The notes below the pieces were generated by a model. The model had not been told where the DNA came from. It was given only the letters and a program-made list of their open reading frames with translations, and ran no database searches. A DNA stretch of 64,000 bases, taken from assembly GCA_037693485.1 (NCBI GenBank), contig CM075346.1, positions 123,988,001 to 124,052,000 on the forward strand. The letters are read 5' to 3'. The translations under genes were made by a program, and so were the position numbers. Within the stretch, counting starts at the first letter, position 1. Each line of letters begins with the position of its first letter. Below are positions 58,480 to 64,000 of this stretch, piece after piece. Origin of the DNA: Kitagawia praeruptora. Taxonomy: Eukaryota > Streptophyta > Magnoliopsida > Apiales > Apiaceae.

Positions 58480-59237
58480 AATATAAATACAATTTACAAG
58501 TCTTCATTCTTCTCTTTTCTCCTTGGTTGCTTCTCCTCATTGATCGTCCTTCAATCTTGAAGTACATTACATTGAATAATTGAATACAACATATACTAAT
58601 GTACTTACATGCTAAACTCGAGGTACATTCGAGGTTAAACAATTACAAGAATGAAGAAAACGACATGCAAGTCGTATTTATAAAACCATAAACCATTAAA
58701 CTAAAGGTCTTAAGGCCATAACCAGCACCATGCTCAAATAAACAATTAAGAATAAATAAACAAACATTGCGGGGGTCCGGGGGCGGCAGCCCCCTGCGGT
58801 GGTCGGGATTTTTTTTAATTCCAGAAGGCTCGTCCTCTTAAAAAACATCAATTTCTTAACAAAAGATCATATCTTTTAGCCTCTGCCGCCACTGCATCAA
58901 ATACAGTTCTGGAAGCATGTATCATATACATTCAAATCGTATCCCAGTTTACAGATCGTGTCCATACACAATCTGTCTAACAGTTTATATCACTATATAA
59001 AACATACAACATGCATAACATACAAAATCGCATACTAATCAGTCATGGCAGATTATAAACATGCTTGTATCATTATATCATAATATACAACATAACAGAA
59101 TCATATATGGACAACATAACATATTATAATCGACATATCTCATTACTTATGGCAGATTCATATAACATGCATACATGCATCGAATACAGTAAACACGTAA
59201 CCAAATCAGTCCCTTATACACGTAGCTCTGATACCAT
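58480..59237 (-). mobile_element. Internal 5' region of a minus-strand Copia-type element
   Basis: It sits left of a reversed primer-binding site and is non-coding. GGGGGCGGCAGCCCCC (58779-58794) is a strong GC hairpin in otherwise AT-rich DNA. Confidence 0.55.
59225..59236 (-). other. Primer-binding site, minus strand
   Basis: GCTCTGATACCA on the plus strand is TGGTATCAGAGC on the minus strand, one base from the LTR end CCCAACA. It sets the orientation of the Copia-type element. Confidence 0.85.
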
Positions 59238-59415
59238 TGTTGGGTTCCGAGGCATAAAACGCAGCGGAATAACGTAAATAAAACAATAAATTTCGAAACC
59301 CAAACCAGGATCCATGTATAATTATGGACAGATTACGGTGATAACGAATCATACCTTTAAAAAGCTTTACTTTCACGAACTCAGCGGAGATCCTAGCTTT
59401 CACGATTTGTGTCTA
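59238..59415 (-). repeat. Partial Copia 5' LTR, interrupted
   Basis: TGTTGGGTTCCGAGG starts the LTR on the plus strand. It runs 178 bp to ATTTGTGTCTA, where the second Athila-like LTR is inserted. The remainder of this LTR should lie beyond that element, outside the window. Confidence 0.75.
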
Positions 59416-60981
59416 TGTTTGCACTAAATCACGCAAGCGTACGTGGTCACAAGTAATATATAAGGTTAAGTCCAAATTCGTTCCCACAGGGATCAAGTTA
59501 TGGTTCTATTCAGTAAATATGCCTATGCAACAATGTATGGTTATTATGCACTGCTAAGACAATTAACAAATATGGGTTTTAATTAACTAAATCTAACTAA
59601 AAAGCAAATTAACAAAACTACAAATTAACTAACTAACAAGAATTGAAATCGAATTACTTCTGCAAGATAAACCATGGAATCCTAACTTCATTAAATACTT
59701 CGCTTAGATCTGACGCCTTTAATCACTATATGCAATGGTTATGATATCTGATCGGACAACACGAAACAAGTACACGCTACCTGTCAGCATACGTATACCA
59801 AACTACTCATACATCCACAAAAGAGATAGAAGATGAATAAACACCAATTATGCTTAGACCCTATATGTCTATAGAATTTGAAAACATAACGGTTGAAGAG
59901 CAAGTTATCCATAATGATCACATAGGGCAATACAAGTATTCTCATCTCGTACCACAACCATATTGATAAACAATTATGAACCTATGCTAGCATGGCAAGT
60001 TCTAAATCTCAAGATCCACTTTCACTTCACAAGAGATTAACAAATTAGATGTTCATGACGCATCTATCAATTAAGCATAACCATACGAGGATATCAGATA
60101 TACATCACACACAGATCTTTAAAGCATCAAGATACTAAAGCTCCATAAATAACTCCGTTAGAATCCCATGACAACGATTAGTTCATAATCGAACCTCTCG
60201 TCATCATGGGATCTGATGAAACCATGATAAAAACAAAGTATGAAAATATACAAATAAACCTAAGTGATTGATATGTAATAGTTCTATTCCTAATGATAAT
60301 TCTAATGATCTAATTTTACAAGGGTTGGATGTGTTTATATAGGCTCTAGACATCTTGCCCAACAAGAAAATACCAAATCAGAATTATAATAGAAGTACGT
60401 TTCCTAAACTGATTCTGATTTAAAGGGAAATTCGTAGCTGACTTTTCTTCTGTTTTCCAGAGCCGTTCCAGACGTAATTGGGCTTCTGGACCACCTTAGA
60501 ATGATAGAGAATCTCGTTATCTTCGTGTGGACTGCTTACGGGCCCCAAACGGAGTTGTAGAACTCAAGATATGGCCAAAATAGTAAAAACTGTATTTTTC
60601 AGGGGCAACTTGCAGGGCAACTTGCGCCCAGCAGTCTGTTCTTCGCGCAGATTGCTCCTACCTGGCGTAATTTGCTCTTGGGAATCCTATCCTAAGTTGT
60701 AGAAAATCTCCCAGGCTTCGCGTGGGCAGTAAGATCACTGAAAACGGACTTACAGAACTCCAGATATGGCCAAAACAGTGTAAGCTGCGCAGCCTTCCCA
60801 GAAAATCCGAATTTTAATCAATTAATTCCCAAAAAATTATAGAAGCATCCACCTTAGTCAACATTCTCGTAAATCTGCACAACTAAGCAAAACACATCAA
60901 AACTACCAGAAACTTGAGCCCAAGACAATCAATTTAAGCCGATTTAGAATGTTCCAAGTGGATATAAATCCACTTATCACA
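59416..60981 (-). repeat. Athila-like 3' LTR, minus strand (1566 bp)
   Basis: It has the same ends as 54404-55756 (TGTTTGCACTAAATC... CCACTTATCACA) but is ~210 bp longer. A module containing AGAACTC-AGATATGGCCAAAA and (T/C)TTCG(T/C)GTGG occurs twice (about 60505-60590 and 60693-60785), once in the first LTR. Confidence 0.88.
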
Positions 60982-62776
60982 CCCCCAAACTTAAACCAAT
61001 GCTTGTCCTCAAGCATAAACAATTACAACTAACTAACTAACTAGTACCACTTCCGTAGGTGATCACGGTTGCATTTGGCATATGCAACAAGCCCTTTAAA
61101 CCCCTAGGCAGCCCTAGTGGACGAGTAAGGTCTCGTGAGGGCCTATAGCGAATGTACCCACAAAATCCAATGCAATGCAATGCATGAATGCAACTAATAT
61201 GAAAATGCAATTAATATCCTACCATACCTTCAAATCCTCTCATGCCATATCAACTTAAGAATCAAAGTAAATACGCAATGTCTTGGTGTCGAAAGTGCAA
61301 GTATTCACATAGTCTACTCAATGAACATGCATAAGTTCTCACAAGCCCATGTCAAGTGTAAGAATAAGTTAGTAAACATGCTAAGCCTACAAGAGCACAT
61401 CTTTGAGACAACACTCGGGATCTCATACGCAAGAACAAGCAAACACTCACAATCCACTCACAAAAGAATATTCACTCAAGAACAAGGGTAAGTGTATCAC
61501 TCAATTCCAACAAAATCATAAACATGCTTGACATTTGGTATCAATCTAACTCTTAACACAACATACATCAATGACGATAATCAAAAGGTCTTTAATTGGG
61601 TTGTAATGGGGCTAGGGACAAGGTATGTCAAATAAGCCAAAACAGGTGTAGTGTCAAAAGCTAGTAAGTACCATAATACATCACACACAACACCCTATTC
61701 CCCCCCACATAATTTTTACTAAAACAAACACTCGACTAGTCGACTGAAATAGGATCACAACAAACACAAACATGCTCTCATAATATTTTTTTTTTTCTTT
61801 TTTTTTTTTTTCCGAGAGCTAAATATAACACAAACAATAATATAAACAATAACAATGATCCAATGAATTTATTACATATGTCGACTATCAAGTAAACACC
61901 CAAACCCAATTTCCAATATTTCCCCCAAAATTATGACCAACAATAACCCTTCCTTGCACACCTTATTACTCCCTTAAGCACTCTACTAGCCTTTGACAAT
62001 GTGGGTTCAAATTAATGTGAGGCCAATACAAGAAAAAGGTCTAGGCAAGTAATGTGGTATGTCACCGAAAAAATAGGATTAAGCTCAACGGGTTAACTAA
62101 TTGATCATGTAAACATGGTGTGGTAATATGGGAAAATATGTGGTTATTCCTAATTGCCTTTATCATTTTAATCGTCAAATAATGTCATGCGTTTCAAGAA
62201 AGACCTCAAACAACTGCTAGCAATGCAAACAATCCGTGGACACTCAAGCAAACGAATAAGATTGCAAATATGCAATATGCAATAAGGCTCAAAAACTCAC
62301 TTGGTGGAAAAACATACTCAATCCCAAGCAAAAAATCTCTCTAACGCACCAACTTGTATTCAAAGCATGCAAACTAAATCATCTTGCACATATTCATGTC
62401 CTTCTAATTACTTACAACATTCAAAAAGTCTACTAGCTTCAACTTACTAGTGTATGTGTGTGCACAAGAACAAAGCATATCACTTCTCAAACAAAAGCGT
62501 CAACAACACAAAATTCCTATCAAGCATGGGTGCAAATGCAAACTATTATGAACTCACATGATATACTAAAAATAAAAAACAGAATGTCCTATATGAAACA
62601 AACGTAGATAACACAAATATAAATGCATAATTTACTACTACTAATATGCAAACATGAAATCCTACATGAACAAATAATATAACAACAACTACTAATCCCT
62701 CAAACCACCCCCAAACTTAAAATATTCAATGTCCTCATTGAATGGAAGTAAATACAAGGGATAGCAGAAAACATAC

Positions 62777-62857
62777 CTGAATATCGAAGCAGTCACCCTC
62801 CTCGGATGAATCTGGTGGAGGATATTGCGCACGAGCTCCATAGACTGGCCACCTTGC
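62777..62857 (-). pseudogene. Small exon in the gag position of the second element
   Basis: TAGTATTCAG opens an exon reading ARWPVYGARAQYPPPD, then SSEEGDCFDIQ, that ends at CAG|GTATG. The donor and the following intron match 57196 in the first element, though the exon differs. Function unknown. Confidence 0.4.
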
Positions 62858-63036
62858 CTGAATACTACAAAACCCACAATTGACAAGAACACAAATTCGT
62901 AATAAAATTAGAGAAAAAGATTTACCCAATACGAATCAAAGAGGTGAACTTGCAATTAATTCCTCTTTAGAATTGAATTTTAGAGATTTAAATAAAATAG
63001 AAGAGGAATTGGATTTGTATGTATAGGTGTGTATAT

Positions 63037-63200
63037 AAAATAATAAAAATAATAATAATAATAATAAAATAAAAAATAAAAAAATAATACTAAATATAAT
63101 AATAATTATAATAATAATAATAATACATAATAATAATAATAATAATAATAAATAAAAATAAATAAGAATAAAAATAAAAATAATAATAATAAGTAAGAAT
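63037..63200. repeat. (ATA)n-rich microsatellite
   Basis: Interrupted AATAATAATAATA and AAATAAATA runs, ~160 bp. Confidence 0.9.
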
Positions 63201-63467
63201 TAGAATAGAAATAGGTTTAGAATTTTTGGAGAAAAGATGGGAGGTTTTGGATTTAAAATAGGAAAAGAATAGGTTTAGAATGGGGTATAAAAAGAATGGG
63301 AGGGGAAAGAAGTTGTTTTTTTATATGTACAACACACAGCAAACAGGCGCACAATCAACACGCTGACAAAATATTTTTTTTTTTTTTTTTCCTACACTAA
63401 TGCATGGGTTGCCTCCCACGAAGCGCTTCTTTAACGTCAATAGCTTGACGTTACTTCCAAGCCTCCA

Positions 63468-63837
63468 TTAAGGATGATAATAGTTCGCCCGGTCCTCTCT
63501 TCGCAATACTTCATCATCATCTCGGCGGCACACTTTTTGCTCCTTCTCCTCGCTTGACCTATTCAGGTAACAACCATGTCCTCTTCCCATGCCTTCATCT
63601 GTTGACCCAAAATCTGATAATTTGTAGAACAACACTCGGGCTTCGCTTGAATATAATGGAGGAGGGTAAATGTAAATTGCTGAAACCTTTGGTTCCTCAA
63701 CGAGAACTTCCTCCATTGGCTCTAATGCGCTACCTCCATCTTTAAATTCTGAGACAAGTAGAAGACCTGCATCTTTCTCATGATCATCAACCTCTTGGTT
63801 CGCACATACCAATTCTTGAAATTTCAATTTCTTGAAA
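63468..63837 (-). pseudogene. Unrecognised ORF next to the 5' LTR of the second element
   Basis: The minus-strand frame (from within the LTR at 63902, body 63837-63468) reads FKKLKFQELVCANQEVDD, then GSALEPMEEVLVEEP and GCYLNRSSEEKEQKVCRR. It is acidic and low in hydrophobic residues apart from the LTR-derived start. I recognise no domain. Its place between the LTR and the integrase-like end suggests retroelement origin. Confidence 0.35.
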
Positions 63838-64000
63838 TCGAACCTCTCGTCATCATGGGATCTGATGAAACCATGATAAAAACAAAGTATGAAAATATAC
63901 AAATAAACCTAAGTGATTGATATGTAATAGTTCTATTCCTAATGATCTAATTTTACAAGGGTTGGATGTGTTTATATAGGCTCTAGACATCTTGCCCAAC
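63838..64000 (-). repeat. Partial Athila-like LTR at the window edge
   Basis: CGAACCTCTCGTCATCATGG onward matches 60193 onward of the second LTR (with a short deletion near 63947) and runs off the window. It is probably the inner part of the 5' LTR; the junction is in mid-LTR. Confidence 0.8.

Larger units (their letters stand above)
60982..63837 (-). mobile_element. Internal region of the second Athila-like element
   Basis: It starts with the polypurine tract (minus-strand TTTAAGTTTGGGGG) and extends to partial LTR sequence at 63838. It contains a T-rich run (61788-61815), a gag-position exon, an ATA-rich stretch and a small ORF. No RT was found. GACGTTAAAGAAGCGCTTCG-type sequence near 63440 resembles the end of a gypsy integrase (VKEALRGRQPMH) but is out of context. 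Confidence 0.65.

Noticed and set aside
59222..59236. tRNA gene suggested by the GCTCTGATACCA stretch
   Set aside because: It is a reversed primer-binding site beside an LTR; no cloverleaf surrounds it.

Overview
This window reads as nuclear DNA from a flowering plant, most likely a eudicot. It is AT-rich, has spliced genes with short AT-rich introns, and is dominated by nested plant transposons. I cannot name the species; an asterid is a guess only. Only three loci look like ordinary host genes: a NEDD8-specific cysteine protease (40.0-41.8 kb, +), a three-exon CHX-type cation/proton antiporter (44.6-48.2 kb, +), and an unrecognised repeat-rich protein (48.5-50.5 kb, -). A fourth, the PGG-domain exon of an ankyrin protein (53.2-53.8 kb, -), seems to be an orphan fragment. 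Most of the rest can be assigned to a mobile element or a tandem repeat.

Layout. 1-9989: a recent LTR element with ~4.46 kb LTRs and only ~1.35 kb between them, inserted into the reverse-transcriptase gene of an older Ty3/gypsy element. 9990-14969: the rest of that older, Tat-lineage element (RT, RNase H, second RNase H, integrase, an antisense spliced ORF, tandem arrays, PPT, 3' LTR). 15.05-17.5 kb: a C-rich, G-quadruplex-capable minisatellite and then a 29-bp palindromic AT satellite. 17.6-26.9 kb: TA microsatellites, MITEs and at least three non-autonomous Helitrons with internal tandem repeats. 26.9-32.6 kb: a decayed second copy of the CHX promoter and first exon, split by a poly(A) retroposon, two MITEs and a CACTA element that carries a spliced piece of ribosomal protein eS24. 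32.6-34.9 kb: the 3' end of a Copia-type element with an env-like ORF. 35.1-39.4 kb: an inverted-repeat element split by a minus-strand Helitron. 40-50.5 kb: the gene island, with MITEs and an RTE LINE between genes. 50.7-64 kb: Copia remnants, two poly(A) retroposons, the PGG exon and two same-orientation Athila-like elements.

The most useful structural fact is that two copies of one segment (26862-32600 and 44256-45140) act as filled and empty sites. Reading one against the other fixes the ends and target duplications of five insertions, including the eS24-carrying CACTA element. The host genes do not form a shared pathway; their proximity looks incidental.
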